Shown: positions 1-12,663, numbered from the stretch's first letter. The stretch is DNA of 62,500 bases from Glandiceps talaboti (GCF_964340395.1 NC_135567.1:18097806-18160305); one strand, 5' to 3'. Program-made: numbers and translations. The notes: generated by a model not told the origin, from the letters alone.

Positions 1-420
1 CACGGGGTATTGTGAAATTCACTTTACCAAATTTGAATTGGCATTTACACAAGTCACATAAAGTTTGTACGATTCGGGCACCAATGTTATTCTTAGTATC
101 AAATGACGATGACCGGGGGGGGGGGGGTAAATGCCCTTTGTTAATTTGATGTCAGTATGATAGCATGTGTTGTTCATTTCACTTAGACAAAATGTAGCAA
201 GAAACTTTACATATTTAATCTTGCTATCTTAAAATGTAGCACGTCCAGTTTCTTATTGGTTTCTGCGTGTTTGTATCGAACAGAAAAGCTGAACGGTATT
301 GAAATATTCGCTTTAAATAAGTTTTTTGGTATGATGAGACTGGATTGTACTTTGAGTGGAAAGAGTACCGATTAAAGCACTGGGCACTCAGGGTTAGTTA
401 GTTATGTTTACGAAAATAAA

Positions 421-519
421 CAATTAAACAAACAAACAAAAATAAATAAATAACTAAATAAATAAATAAACACATAAACAAACAAACAAACAAACAAACA
501 AACAAACAAACAAACAAAA

Positions 520-582
<63 letters not shown>

Positions 583-653
583 ATAGATAGATAGATAGAT
601 ATATAAACAGACAAACAAACAAACTCGCAAACAATAACTAAATATATGTATAA
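421..653. repeat. AAAC/AAAT tetranucleotide microsatellite
   Basis: A run of (AAAC)n followed by (AAAT)n and a short (AGAT)n. Long open frames here (Phe/Ile/Tyr/Leu repeats) are only microsatellite translation. Positions 1-420 hold no gene that I can recognise. They include a G run at 115-127 and, at 187-240, two AAAATGTAGCA-type motifs that recur at 56213-56228 and in the satellite at 61013-61646. Confidence 0.95.
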
Positions 654-1486
654 ATACTGACAAACATCAATAAGAGAGTACTAATTACAAATCATTATCA
701 ACTACAAGAATTAATAATATGTTTTAATATAATTATGCAAAATGGTCACAATTGTACATACCCCACAAGGGATGTGATTAGTCCCTACCAAATGCGAGTA
801 GTATATTTCCAAGTCGGGAAATTGTTGCCAATCTGATTTCCGATCAGTAAGAATCCATTTTTCTAGAACAAACATGCTTAGAATTCACATATTTACCATG
901 CTTATTTGACGTCATAGTCAACGGGAAGGCAGAGTCAATGGAAATCACGAATAGTACTTTCCAGATGCTGTTATAGTACCCTAGGGGAAAATGGAAAACG
1001 AGTTATGCCCTCTGTATGCAAATTGTGTCATAAAGTATCATTTATCCACATCATGCCACACGATCTTACCCAAACACGTGTTCTAAAAATGATGTTTTAT
1101 AAAGTGTATTATATGACATTAACAACAGTCTTTCATTTCAAGAGACACATTGACACATCACAGTGTGAAATTGTATGTTGTCAGAAAAATCAAAATAAGT
1201 TTGATCTTGGCATAATCGATTATGTTAGAGACTTTATAAAAGTTTACAAAAATAAAAGTTCTAACAAGTAGCTAAAGAAAACAAAGTAATAAATTGATGA
1301 ATTCGTCAGAAACTGTGTCTGAAAAGTGAATAAAAAGATCGTTCAAAGAAAAATTATCTTAATTTAAAAAAAAAATTAGAAGAATAACAAACGAAGGTAT
1401 ATTTTCAAAATACAATAATTCAATGAAACAAAGTAATTTATTAATTGTAAACCTGGTATGCAAAATCTATCAAATTATTCTCACGT
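654..1486. other. AT-rich intergenic stretch, no supported gene
   Basis: An 88-codon plus-strand open frame (1005-1271) is AT-rich, has no recognisable motif and no paired splice signals that I trust. The stretch ends at the presumed polyadenylation region of the MCT-like gene. Confidence 0.5.
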
Positions 1487-1600
1487 TTTATTAATTACAT
1501 GATGGCACAAGAATAATACTCTTTTCTTTATCTTTTGTTTTTGTTTTGGAAGAAATGGCTACACAAAGACGGCTTAGTTTGCTTTGGTCTGGATAGCAGT

Positions 1601-1860
1601 TCAACCTGTATTCGTTCCTGTTGAAACGTAGATAACATTCTGTGCTGTAGCATCGTCGTTTCCTTCTCTCACTGCAATCTTTTGGACACAATATACACGA
1701 TAAATTGGCTCAAATGAGAGAGTTATAAGGCCAGCAAATCCCATACAGGAACCGTAAAAGTAGAATGAATAGTTGTAATCCTTGGTTATGTCATATATCC
1801 ATCCTATGGATGAACAAAAAATAAAGATGCCATGACTCGATTTAATTCTCTCTCTCTCTC

Positions 1861-1959
<99 letters not shown>

Positions 1960-4900
1960 TATTTTAGGTATAATAGTAACCCCGGGGTGGGGGGGGCTAG
2001 TAATAAGGATGGATGGATGGATAGATAGATGGCTAGATAGATACTAGTAGATATACAGGTTTTCCACCATGAAATTCCCCGCCATAGATTCTACTCGTTC
2101 TAATATACACGCTATCTATCCCTCCCTTCCTCTTTCTATCTACTAGTATCTTACCTGCAACTGGTGGACCAATCAATCCTCCAACACAGCCAAAAGGAGA
2201 AATGAGACATAAAGCAGTTGTCAAGTTTGGTGACCCAACTACATCTTTAATTGCCTGTGGATATAGTGTGTGGAAAATGCCGCTGAAGATTCCAAGAATG
2301 GCGGTGTAAACACAATATGTCGAGTACGAGTCAGCAAAGGAACTCAGAAGATTTGTCATTCCAGTTAATAGCAATGCTGAAGCAAATAGATTTGTACTTG
2401 TCACGGAGCGAGGCTTGAGGCGTATAAGGACAGGTGGACATAGTCTGCCTATTATACCAAAGGCTCCATATACGGACATAATTAGAGCAATATTCATCTC
2501 AGAACTAAGGGCTTTAGACTTTGCACGTGTAACCATATAAGTAGATACTCCATAATGACCAACACCGAAGCCGAGTAGCTGGACAAATGCTAAAACATCA
2601 AATATCGGGTATTTGGTAAATATTCTACAGTCACAAATTTCATGTATCTGTTGCAGGGTATTCGATTTGGCTGTAGACTGGACATTGTCGTCATTTCCAT
2701 TGGTTGCTGTGTCATCAAAATGTTGTGTCTCTCTCATCTCCAAATTTGTCTTCGTCATCTTGGGTAATTTGAAGAGTGTTCCACATACACACAAGTTGGC
2801 GTTAATAGCAGAAAATACAATGAAAGCTCCACGCCAGCCGTATGTCTCAATCAACAGTTGCCATAATGGTGTAAAAATGAATATACCTATTCCTGATCCA
2901 CACACCACGAGGGCATTCGCTAAGGCGTACCTCTTTTTAATGTAAAGTGGAATAAGTCCGAGTGGGGGATATGCAATGAGACCATGGCCACATCCTGTAA
3001 ATAGGAAGTGCAAATTTGTACCATTTCAACAATTGCACATTAATACGAATCGATTGAAAATGATTAATAATGTGTAAAATGTTTGTACAATAACAAATTT
3101 CTTACATATTTTTTTTTTTTTTTTTAGCTTTTTTACAATTTATTGAGTTACAAACACAGAATTTGCATATAATGTTTCAAAGTAGGACGTCATGATAAAA
3201 TTGTTTTATAATTTAAAAATCCAAATCAATACCGAATCCTCATCAATTATGTTTGTAGTTAGGCAATATCGTAATACATGCTTCCAATTTAATACAATTT
3301 AGTGCTCACATAGAAATGACAAAATGGAGGTGTGCTATACCGTAATACATGTATATGTATGTATCAAATTCTATAATATTTGGTATACATGATAATGGAA
3401 GCAATGAATATAATAACAGCAATCCTACGGAAATCATTCGGTTTACATCTTGTTATATTCATCATAGCGAAATTACTTGCATCGATATACATTATGTATA
3501 TTAAACAGACAACTGCCGGCGCCTGGGACCCTATTTTGCATATTACTTACTGTATGTTTAGAGGTGGAGAACTTGTAATGACTCACTGGCAAGTAATCAC
3601 CAAAATATAAACATTCCCTATATCTGGGGTTTTCACATGCAAATGCCACATATTTGAATAATCCTAAATGACACAATCTAAGCAGCTGTTTGCAGGGAAT
3701 TTGTCTCATTTGGAAAGGTTTTTTCATTCTATGAAATAAACAGACTGATTTTCAACCAATTTGTGTATTAAGTTACATCCTACAATATTCACAAACAATA
3801 TGTACATAATTCATGACCTGTGTGTTTCTCGGAGTACAGAAAAAATGCTAAAAACAAGACCTAGAAGCTAGTGCTCTGTACAGCAGTTTGAATTGCCCGC
3901 ATTTGCATAGATTAGCCATAATCCTCTTTATATAGGGCAGTTCTGTGTTTAAGTATTATTTTTGTCGAAGGATATCAGGACAAAAGTGACAAGCTTATAT
4001 GTGGAACTGTCTGTGTTTGTTAAGAAAAAAAAATGTTCCATTAGTGAAAAACCAAATCCACCCCATTGCCAATAACAACAGTCTGATGTTATACATACCA
4101 AACAATACTCCAAAACTGAAGTAGACAAACTCAAGACTTGGTGCAAAAGCAGTTAGTAGTAATCCAATAGATGACATCATACCTCCAAGTATTACAGTGC
4201 CTCGATATCCTATTTTCTTTACTAATATATTTGTAATGGGACCTGTTAAATGATCACAAAGAAAAGGGCATGGATTCACTATATGGGGTTGTGTAGGGGT
4301 ATACTATATGTCGAGTACTTTGTATAACTTACTGGGAAAGTCTTCATTTGGTAAATAACTGATTCCAGTTGTTTACATGAGGAAAATGACCTTGAGTAAG
4401 AAGGTGTGGAAGGGTAGGAGTTGGCAAATAATACAAACATGGTTTTGATATTAGAGATATCAGTAATTACAAGTAGAGAGTAGCGAGGTTTCACATTTTA
4501 GACATAGAATATGACATTTTTTTAGAAAATGGAACGGGTCATAGAATCATTAAATTATTAAACTCTGCATTATTCTGTGATGTTTTGCACTCCAGTACTG
4601 TCACTTGTTTTCCCACACTACTGACAATACTGACATTAGTGTTTCGTAAAATAAGAAAATATCAGTCAAGTCACTTCTTCAATCCGTGATGTCAGATGAG
4701 GAGTTGGTCTTACACAGAGTAAATATTCCTAAAATAATATATAAGGATATTATCCAGTTAAAGTATTTCTTTGATCCATAAAGTTAGGACAAAGCCTTGC
4801 AGTATGGTAATGTTTTGGGCATGATATGGTCGGGTGGGGATGTTGACCTCAATACCAGGGCAAAGCTTTCATATAAATTTACTGTAATCGTATTAGTGGG

Positions 4901-5004
4901 ACATAACCCTAAACATCACAATTATCAATGTTGTGGCAGTAGTTTTCATTAGGTAGGAAGATTTCACGTTTGCAGATATTAATATTCTATAGAAGAGAGA
5001 GTGG

Positions 5005-5087
<83 letters not shown>

Positions 5088-5951
5088 CTTACACAAATAT
5101 CAATCTTATTATAATTTCGTACAGCAAAGTATAAAAGTATATAGCTTAAAGCCAATGTCAAAGTGAACCCGAGTAGAGAATATGCATAGTAAGTTTTCAA
5201 AACATCCGCCGTTCACCCCGAGACTGTCTCCTGTCTGGATATTGAACAAACATAGCCGGATCACAGGTCCATTGATCGAAAAGGTTATTTAAAACATACC
5301 CTTCACTAGTACACAATTGATGACACTGCTTAACCATCCTTCGTATCACCTTAGGTGATCTAGTCACCCGTAGCAGGAATACCTTTTGTTATAACAGTGC
5401 TTTTCAACAATTTGGCCTAGTTGTACAATAGTACCATTGTCATTTATAATGCCGTGGTTATTTAAACGAAGTTCAAAGTCTGCAGGCTGTTATGTGTCGG
5501 AAATAAGCGAAACATTTAGCTTTTAAAAACGTAAATTCATTAGATATAGTTGATTTTGTTAAACTAGATCTCTTTGTAGTTTTCAGTTGCAATGATCGTT
5601 TGTTTATTGCACTGAGATTGTCTTCCCTGTGTAATTATGTGATGTATTGAAATGTATGTAAATCTATGGTGTCAATGTCAATTTAAAATTTCAATGAATA
5701 AGGAAAACATGTAAATTACCAATTACCATCTCCATACTTGAACTCAAAGAGATAACCCATGCTGTACGTGCTGAATTTGACCCATATGATGTCTGCAAAG
5801 CTACGAATATAGGTCCAGTGGCTTCAAACATTCCAAACACGAACATATAACATATATGACATCCTAAGACAACAAGCCATCCATAGATACCACCATCCTG
5901 CCCTTCAGCACTAAATGCCACTCTTTGATTCCATGCAGACGTCATGGTCAA
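1601..5951 (-). CDS. SLC16 / monocarboxylate-transporter-like protein, 4 exons, complete
   Basis: Exons (minus strand): 5951-5720, 4242-4099, 2994-2155 and 1803-1601 (TGA at 1603-1601). All three introns are GT..AG and phase 1, and the joined frame is 472 codons, the usual MCT length. The N-terminus carries [10 protein letters not shown], matching the conserved DGGWGW-type signature of transmembrane segment 1. Exon 3 opens with a [11 protein letters not shown] segment followed by [20 protein letters not shown], matching the family YFxKRRxLAxGxxxxG signature near segment 5. Exon 4 begins in VAGWIYD, as in the last helices of the family. A long hydrophilic loop near the middle fits the 6+6 helix plan. 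Known family members carry monocarboxylates or related solutes with protons across the plasma membrane; the substrate cannot be told here. AATAAA lies on the minus strand at 1492-1487. The ATG at 5951 is the first in frame. Confidence 0.88.
1844..1958. repeat. (CT)n microsatellite in MCT intron 3
   Basis: About 115 bp of nearly pure CT dinucleotide, followed by a G-rich stretch (1983-1996) and (GGAT)/(AGAT) repeats up to 2043, all inside the last intron of the MCT-like gene. Confidence 0.95.
4713..4793 (-). repeat. Left copy of an ~80-bp inverted repeat flanking MCT exon 1
   Basis: Read on the minus strand this segment matches 6233-6311 on the plus strand almost base for base: TGTCCTAACTT, then ATGGATCAAAGAAATAC and the rest up to TTTAGG. 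The two copies are about 1.4 kb apart and enclose exon 1. They could be ends of one element or two independent insertions of a short element. Confidence 0.85.
5009..5081. repeat. (GA)n microsatellite in MCT intron 1
   Basis: About 70 bp of GA dinucleotides with one AA interruption near 5051. Confidence 0.93.
5720..5951 (-). CDS. MCT-like gene, exon 1 (N-terminus and TM1)
   Basis: Encodes [10 protein letters not shown] through the DGGIYGW signature and the first two membrane segments, ending at the donor GTAATT at 5719. Another GT seven bases earlier (5726) is possible, but only the 5719 donor restores the family-typical VIGPITN junction with the next exon. An 81-bp sequence upstream (6233-6311) is repeated in inverted orientation in intron 1 (4713-4793), so this exon sits between two copies of a repeat. 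Confidence 0.85.
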
Positions 5952-6232
5952 ATTTCGATCATGCGTGTCTGGTTACTATGGTGATATTCCCAGATTCGGA
6001 TTACCGATAACTTTGACGAGTGCTACCGCTTCTTGATGAACGGGTGCTTATTTGTGTTACTCCGCGAAGTACCAATCGTAATGTAAAATGTCATCATGGG
6101 GTCATATATGGCAGATGCCTAATGAATATTCATAAGGTGGTCATACCACGCTATGGTCTACAATGATTTACACCAGTGGCAACACTCACGTCCATAGGCA
6201 TACTTGTTCGGCGGGAAACACACGCAAGGGTA

Positions 6233-6311
6233 TTGTCCTAACTTATGGATCAAAGAAATACTTTAACTGGATAATATCCTCATATATTATTTTAGGTATA
6301 TTTGCTCTGTT
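6233..6311 (+). repeat. Right copy of an ~80-bp inverted repeat flanking MCT exon 1
   Basis: Partner of 4713-4793 in opposite orientation, lying about 280 bp upstream of the MCT start codon, so it could overlap promoter sequence. Confidence 0.85.
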
Positions 6312-8022
6312 CTTGGAGATTTAACAATACAGTCGAACATCACAAAGCTAAAGACTGTCAATATGCTAATGAGCCAGACAACAAACAAGGAAACAGCAAA
6401 CTAAAACTAATTCAGTCTCATCTCAGTCATGACTAGTATTAAGCCATCAACCAATCATGATACCTCTTACTCTTTGTTAGACGTATCACATCATAGTCTA
6501 ATACTTTGGTGTCCAACATCAGACAAATACACATCTCCTACAATTAGTAAGGTTAACTGGTGCCTCACATCAGTTGCTAGCAATGACTTGCTATGCACAA
6601 TCGTGTATTTACACTGAAACAAATATGGTATTTTTAAAACACAATAATGTTTGATGTAATAACACCAAGTATGTCCATATTATCAGATCACTTTAACATC
6701 TAACTAGTAAAGTTGGAAAATATCACTGAAAATCACACTCATTATTTTGTTGAATTCTCCCTAAACTTTGCTATGTGAAGGTTTGTCTATGTTCCTTTTG
6801 AAATAATTACAGAAATTTGTGGGTTCACAGTTTTGTTTTCAAGGAAGTTTTTTTTTTTTAATTTTCCATTAGAGTTCATAACCATTGACTGTAATTTGGG
6901 TAAGATTTTAACCTCAATTAAGAGATGTCTTTGGGGAAATCAGAATTTTTCAAATAGATTTGGATTGATAATAAGTAGAGTTTTCTTAAACAGAGTATCA
7001 GAAAATGTTGAAAGAATTAACTCTGAGGAGTATTAAAGTGTGGTATAACAAAAGTACTGTATTCTCCTCATCTCAGCTTGGATGGAATAGTTACATAAAA
7101 ATGAACAAATCCAGTCTACAGCAAAACCTACCGCCTCACAATAGATAAATGACATTTGCGACTGTAGTCTTTATATGAAATTCACTGAAAATGACACTGA
7201 TGGTGCTTCATCATTTCAAAAGTATAGCGCCACCACCGACGTTATCTTAGAGTCGAGTTCAATATTTCAATGTAGGATAAAAAACGCAATTCTAATTCAA
7301 TTCCCAATTTCACTACATGTCATTCCATAAGTTGTATTTACATTTGAAGATAGGAATTATTGTTTTCCATTCTTTAATGACTCCCAAAACTTTCAGTTGT
7401 TACTTATAGATACAGACACAGGTCATGTTAGGATGACAACACCAAATACTGGCCTGCCCTCAACGGTCAATAGGGAAATCGTATGGCGTACGACACAGAG
7501 GATTTATTGTTTTATAGGTTTCTAGATCTTGACACTATAGAATATTATGATGACAAAAATGAAAAACAATTGTTCCATATATAACTTTTTTGAATAGTTG
7601 GTGTTTGTATATACGTTACAAGTAATTCTATACATGGTGCTAGAGATGCAAATGGACAAATAAATTGTTGTTGACATTGTTCATTGTTGCTAGGCAACGT
7701 TAAATCTTCATTTGAATAATTCAATGTTTTAACCTACATAGCTAGAATAGTTATGGATGCTGCTATTTTTAATCTGTTGTATTTTCAGTTGCTATTTTTA
7801 CGTATTTTTTATCAATCAGTTAATACATCTATGACGTCACATTGTTATGGCCAATGATAATTGGAAAACTTATGTTTCCGTACCAGACCTTTCAGTTAAA
7901 TATTTCAACAGTTAGTTTGTTTGTTTGTATCTGTGCATGTCCATGTTTGTTTGGTTGTTTGTTTTATTAAACTTCAGCGTGATGGCAGATGCTGCCATCG
8001 TTATGATTATATTAACCGACAC
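6312..8022. other. Intergenic stretch with no supported gene
   Basis: AT-rich unique-looking DNA. Short open frames at 6429-6617 and 6833-7036 have no recognisable domain. No rRNA or tRNA motif was seen. Confidence 0.5.
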
Positions 8023-8182
8023 AAGAAGAAGAAGAAGAAGAAGAAGAAGAAGAAGAAGAAGAAGAAGAAGAAGAAGAAGAAGAAGAAGAAGAAGAAGAAG
8101 AAGAAGAAGAAGAAGAAGAAGAAGAAGAAGAAGAAGAAGAAGAAGAAGAAGAAGAAGAAGAAGAAGAAGAAGAAGAAGAAGA
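8023..8182. repeat. (AAG)n triplet microsatellite at the LINE 3' end
   Basis: About 53 pure AAG units on the plus strand, which is (CTT)n on the strand of the adjacent LINE. It directly follows the LINE 3' untranslated region and has the same strand composition as the microsatellite at the LINE 5' end (14487-14693). Confidence 0.97.
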
Positions 8183-8719
8183 TTTTGATTTTTAAATAAA
8201 ACGTTTATTGCTGATCCCTACTGCTAAAATTACATTACAATGGAAATAGGGTGTCATACGAATAAACGGAAAGGTTTCACGATCTATCAAATTTTATATG
8301 GAGTTAATACATTTAATATTTTGCATTCAAACGTCGATTTATCTTCAGTCGATAACTTCATTCGATATTTTGTTTTCCACCAGTTTTATCTTCATTCAAT
8401 ATTTTGTTTTCAATTTCTGTTCTATCTTCACTTGTACATACGTTGTAATTGATGTTGAGATTTCTGAAAGAAAGCAGAATTCGTTAGGTGCATGTATGTA
8501 TGTATGTATGTATGTATGTATGTATGTATGTATGTATGTATGTATGTATGCATGTATGTATGTATGTATGTATGTATGTATGTACATCTTAAAACTATGT
8601 CACAAAGCACTGATCTGTGGATGCCAGTATGATTTGACTTCATCTGTCATGTCACACCTACATCCACAGACCCCATAAGGAGTACGGTGCCCAGAGTGAA
8701 TTATGACAGGGACGGGAGC
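8183..8719 (-). other. LINE 3' UTR with internal (TACA)n tract
   Basis: Follows the ORF2 stop. It contains an unrelated-looking 130-bp segment, a (TACA)n tract (plus-strand ATGT repeats at 8490-8583) and then about 390 bp ending in AATAAA and a short AT-rich stretch just before (CTT)n. Assignment to the element rests only on the matching triplet tracts at both ends. Confidence 0.6.
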
Positions 8720-11700
8720 TTAGATTAAGATTTTCAGTTCTCCGTCGCATGATACACTACAAAGAGTTTCATTATGTTCCCACATCAGTTTAAAGTAATC
8801 GGTATGGTTTGCTGATGTGTTAAGTTGGTATTCTGTCTTAATCTTTCTTTGTACACGGGAACGAAAAATGTCAATAGGATTAGTTGGAGTTTTGTTCTTT
8901 AATTTATTCCAGCGACTTAAATGAATAGATAATTTGACAGTGCAGGTGAGAAAAAGATATATTCTATATACTTGTTTATTAACAAAATGTGGAGAGTTTT
9001 TTGAGTATCTAGGGATCAGTATGTACCACCATAATGGAAGCGTGTTTTCTCTTTCTAGAAGTTTCATTACCACATTATTGTAGAGTTGCAGGACAGGTTG
9101 GATATGCTTGCATTCTAAAAAGACGTGTAACAGTGTGTCTTTTTCATCGCAAAAGGGACAGTTTGAATGGTTCTGAAGTTTGCAATGTAGTAAGAAGGAG
9201 CCTGTTGGATATGCTCCATGGAAGAGGCGCCACATGAAATCGCCTTCACGTTTTGATATCGGTCTTCTGTAGCAAGCTTTGAAGTTAGGCTTAAGACTAT
9301 TTGGTATGCTGAGTATATCTCGCCATACTGTATCTAGGGCTTGAGGGTTTCTGCGATGGTGCATGCAAACAGTGAGGAATTTGTAAATTGAGCCTTTCTC
9401 TATTTTGTAGAGAGGGAGGTTAATGTCATCAGATTCATAAAGGTCAAAACTATAGTATGTAGGCATTGGATCTACAGAAGGCTGTGTTACATCAATATGT
9501 TGATTAATTTTGTCTTTCCATTCTTTGGGTATAGCTTTGTGGATAATTTCAATTGTAAGGTCGAGAATTCTTTTTGAATGTATATTGATGTTTCTGTGTA
9601 GTCTCTCGTTGGTATACCATTGTTTTGTTTCATTATCAATCAAATCTTTGATGTGTGTAATACCTCCTTCTACCAAGTGGTGTAAGTAGAATGGTTCACG
9701 GCGTATTGGGTGTAAGATCAACGGATTATGAAACAGGGGTTCATCTAAAATGTCATTAATCGTTTCTGGATTTCCTTTTCTCTTAAAGTTGAATTGTTCC
9801 CAACAAGAGAGAATGTCTTGATAAAAGGGGGGAATGTGTTGAAGTGGATATTTAAATTTGGTGACAAGTAGCTGTTTACAGTAATTTAAGTTGCCTACTT
9901 TACTGAAATAGAAGTCAGTGAAATCGAAATTAGGGTGTTTACTATTAGTGTATAAATACCTCTGTAAATACTGTAATCTGAATGCTTGTATTCTAGAGGG
10001 AATGTGGGTTAATCCCAGTCCTCCCCTTTCAATAGGAAGATGTAGAACATCTGCTGTCACCCAGTGGTGACCTTGCCATGTAAAATCTAGGAAGGTTTTT
10101 TGGAGATATTCAACGAGTTCTTTGGGGGGACACAGACACCTGAATTTATGATTGAGTTTTGAAGCTATTAATTGGTTTATGACATGTATACGTCCATGAT
10201 AAGACATGATTTCGGCAAATCTGGCCCACCATTCCAGTTTTGTTTGGACGCTGTGACCGAGTTCACTCCAGTTTTTATTTACGTAATCATCGGAATTTCC
10301 AAGGTAGATTCCCAGTAATTTTAACCCCTCATTATTCCATTTTAGCCCCATGGGGGCGTCTTTACGACATTGCCAGTTGCCGCACCACAATCCTTCAGAT
10401 TTACCAACATTCACTTTAGCATTAGTAGCTTTTTCATAGATATCAATCCATTTGTTAAGTTTTGTAAAGTCGTCCTCTTGTGTTACAAGAAATTCGACAT
10501 CGTCGGCGTAAGCCGATAAAAGGACATTACGTTGTGTGTGGGGTAGACTGAGACCTTTCATTTCACTTTTTGTGCGTATTTTGTGCAAAAAGGGTTCTAA
10601 TGCGAGGATGTATAATTGACCAGATAGGGAGCATCCTTGACGGATACCCCTTTTGAATTCGATTGGTGCTGTTAACATGTTGTTTACACGGACAAGACAT
10701 TGTGCATTAGAGTAGATGAGTTGGATACAACGGGTAAAGTGTTCACCAAATCCGAAGGATTTCAATGTGTTCATTAAATATTTGTGGTTTACTCGATCAA
10801 ATGCTTTTTCTTGGTCGATTGCGACAATTCCAAGAGTTAATTGCGTTTGATTCGCGTAGCATATACTGTCTCTAAGAACATTTATGTTGTCTTCTATACT
10901 ACGAGTTGGTATGCTACACGTTTGATCGATATTGATAATACTCCCAAGTACATTGCGTAGTCGAAAAGATAGACATTTTGTGAATATCTTGTAATCACTG
11001 CATAATAAACTTATTGGACGCCAGTTTTTCAGTAATGTGTTATCACCTTTCTTTGGGATCAAACTTATTACTGCGCGACGGCAGGATTGTGGAAGTTCGC
11101 CATCTTTTATAGAAGTGGAAAAGACATCAAGAAAGTCATGTTTAAAAGTTGACCAGAATGTTTTGTAGAATTCATTAGGAATGCCATCAATGCCAGGAGA
11201 GCGGTTATTTGAAAGGTGTTTGACTGCGGTTGTTAGTTCATCAAGTGTAATATCTGAGTCGCAGTAGTCTGAATCATCTTTACTTAGTTGAGGAAGGTTT
11301 TCTAGTAGTTTTTCTTGGTCTGTAGTGGAGGTGGGATCAGGTAGAAAGAGTTCTTGATAGAAGGAATGTGTGATTTTGCACATTTCATTTTGTTCATTAG
11401 TAATAGTCTGGTCGCTTCTGCGGAGCTGGGTTATGGTTTTACGACTGTTTTTACGTTTTTCAAGCCTCGAGAAAAAATCACCAGACATATCATTTTCATG
11501 CAAAAGTTGTTGATGTGTTCGCACGGCTGCGCCTTTACTTTCAGATTGAATGTATGTTTTCAAAAGTTCTTTTTTGTCATTGTATATATTTACCAAATCG
11601 GGGTTTGTATTCATGTTGTGTTCCATTTCTTTTAGTTCATGTTCAAGTTTATGTTTTGAATCTTTAAAGAGTTGACGTTTGTGAGTTGCGTATTGCTGTG

Positions 11701-12637
11701 TCAGCAGTTTTATTTTGTGTTTGCCAATGTCCCACCAGTGTTGTATTTTCGTAAATTCTGTTTTTGTATTCTGCCACTGTGTCCAAAAGTCACGGATGAG
11801 GTCGCAGTAGTAAGCGTCGTCAAGTAGGTCGGTATTCATATACCAGACGGGAGAAGTGTTTTGAACTTTTGTGAGAGAGATTTTGATTTTCACAATGGAG
11901 TGGTCTGAGAAGGCTTGTGCTCCAGTGAAAATGTCAGCGGTGTGTATGCGGGTAGAGAGATGTTTTGATATGTAAATTCTATCAATTCTTGCAGCTGTTG
12001 TGTTATCGCTTTTATGCCAAGTGTACTGTCTTGTGTTGCCTTGGTGATATCGCCACGCATCCACTAATTTAAATCTGTGTGTTAATTTATCAAGGCAAAG
12101 AGAAGTGCGAGTATCCGGCTCTTTCTTACTCGAGCGGTCTATTCCAGGGTTTACGGTGCAGTTAAAGTCACCTCCAAGGATGATAGGGTCGTTATTTAAC
12201 TCATTTAAAAGTTGTTTTAATTTTTGAAGGACATATAACCTTTCATTTCCGTCATTTGGTGCATATAGGTTAATAATGTGAAAAGAATTATCATTGACTT
12301 TGACATGAGCATGTAGAAGTCTTCCATTGACGATATTTTTTGTTGACAGAATATTTATATTTCTTTTGGGAGAGAAAAGAATTGCAACGCCAGCAGTATT
12401 AGTATTTGCGTGAGAAAAAACACACTGTCCTCTCCATGCAATACGCCAAGACGGTTCGTCGACAGGTATAGTGTGAGTTTCCTGTAGGAAGTGAAAATCG
12501 CTCTCATGGTTATTCTTGAGGTAGGCAAAGATCTGATATCGTTTGAGTGAGTCGCGGCCTCCTCGTACATTGAATGTTGTGCAAGTTAGACTAACCATGA
12601 TTGTGATGAGAAATGAGATGATGTGGTGTATAACCAT
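8720..12637 (-). CDS. LINE ORF2: endonuclease-reverse transcriptase, intact
   Basis: An uninterrupted 1305-codon frame. Residues about 15-250 form an apurinic-type endonuclease: TTFNVRG at the start, then the QETHT, GGDFN and SDHS motifs. The reverse transcriptase spans about residues 500-760 with IPKKGD, NWRPISLL, DQEKAFDRVNH, GIRQGCSLSG and the catalytic AYADD near residue 710. A cysteine-histidine motif CPFC...HVFLECKH lies near residue 1165. No RNase H or integrase domain is present, which fits the L1/Tx1 group. The role in the family is to nick the target and copy the element RNA into the genome. Two in-frame starts exist (residues 1 and 15); the second lies directly before the endonuclease. 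The frame is complete, so this copy is probably young, although ORF1 is broken. Confidence 0.95.
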   Translation of the reverse strand: MVIHHIISFLITIMVSLTCTTFNVRGGRDSLKRYQIFAYLKNNHESDFHFLQETHTIPVDEPSWRIAWRGQCVFSHANTNTAGVAILFSPKRNINILSTKNIVNGRLLHAHVKVNDNSFHIINLYAPNDGNERLYVLQKLKQLLNELNNDPIILGGDFNCTVNPGIDRSSKKEPDTRTSLCLDKLTHRFKLVDAWRYHQGNTRQYTWHKSDNTTAARIDRIYISKHLSTRIHTADIFTGAQAFSDHSIVKIKISLTKVQNTSPVWYMNTDLLDDAYYCDLIRDFWTQWQNTKTEFTKIQHWWDIGKHKIKLLTQQYATHKRQLFKDSKHKLEHELKEMEHNMNTNPDLVNIYNDKKELLKTYIQSESKGAAVRTHQQLLHENDMSGDFFSRLEKRKNSRKTITQLRRSDQTITNEQNEMCKITHSFYQELFLPDPTSTTDQEKLLENLPQLSKDDSDYCDSDITLDELTTAVKHLSNNRSPGIDGIPNEFYKTFWSTFKHDFLDVFSTSIKDGELPQSCRRAVISLIPKKGDNTLLKNWRPISLLCSDYKIFTKCLSFRLRNVLGSIINIDQTCSIPTRSIEDNINVLRDSICYANQTQLTLGIVAIDQEKAFDRVNHKYLMNTLKSFGFGEHFTRCIQLIYSNAQCLVRVNNMLTAPIEFKRGIRQGCSLSGQLYILALEPFLHKIRTKSEMKGLSLPHTQRNVLLSAYADDVEFLVTQEDDFTKLNKWIDIYEKATNAKVNVGKSEGLWCGNWQCRKDAPMGLKWNNEGLKLLGIYLGNSDDYVNKNWSELGHSVQTKLEWWARFAEIMSYHGRIHVINQLIASKLNHKFRCLCPPKELVEYLQKTFLDFTWQGHHWVTADVLHLPIERGGLGLTHIPSRIQAFRLQYLQRYLYTNSKHPNFDFTDFYFSKVGNLNYCKQLLVTKFKYPLQHIPPFYQDILSCWEQFNFKRKGNPETINDILDEPLFHNPLILHPIRREPFYLHHLVEGGITHIKDLIDNETKQWYTNERLHRNINIHSKRILDLTIEIIHKAIPKEWKDKINQHIDVTQPSVDPMPTYYSFDLYESDDINLPLYKIEKGSIYKFLTVCMHHRRNPQALDTVWRDILSIPNSLKPNFKACYRRPISKREGDFMWRLFHGAYPTGSFLLHCKLQNHSNCPFCDEKDTLLHVFLECKHIQPVLQLYNNVVMKLLERENTLPLWWYILIPRYSKNSPHFVNKQVYRIYLFLTCTVKLSIHLSRWNKLKNKTPTNPIDIFRSRVQRKIKTEYQLNTSANHTDYFKLMWEHNETLCSVSCDGELKILI

Positions 12638-12663
12638 GATATGTATAGAAGTGGTAAGAGAGC

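Noticed and set aside
1005-1271. 88-codon plus-strand frame with several Cys
   Set aside because: AT-rich, no motif, no splice or promoter support; looked at as a possible zinc finger but Cys/His spacing fits none.
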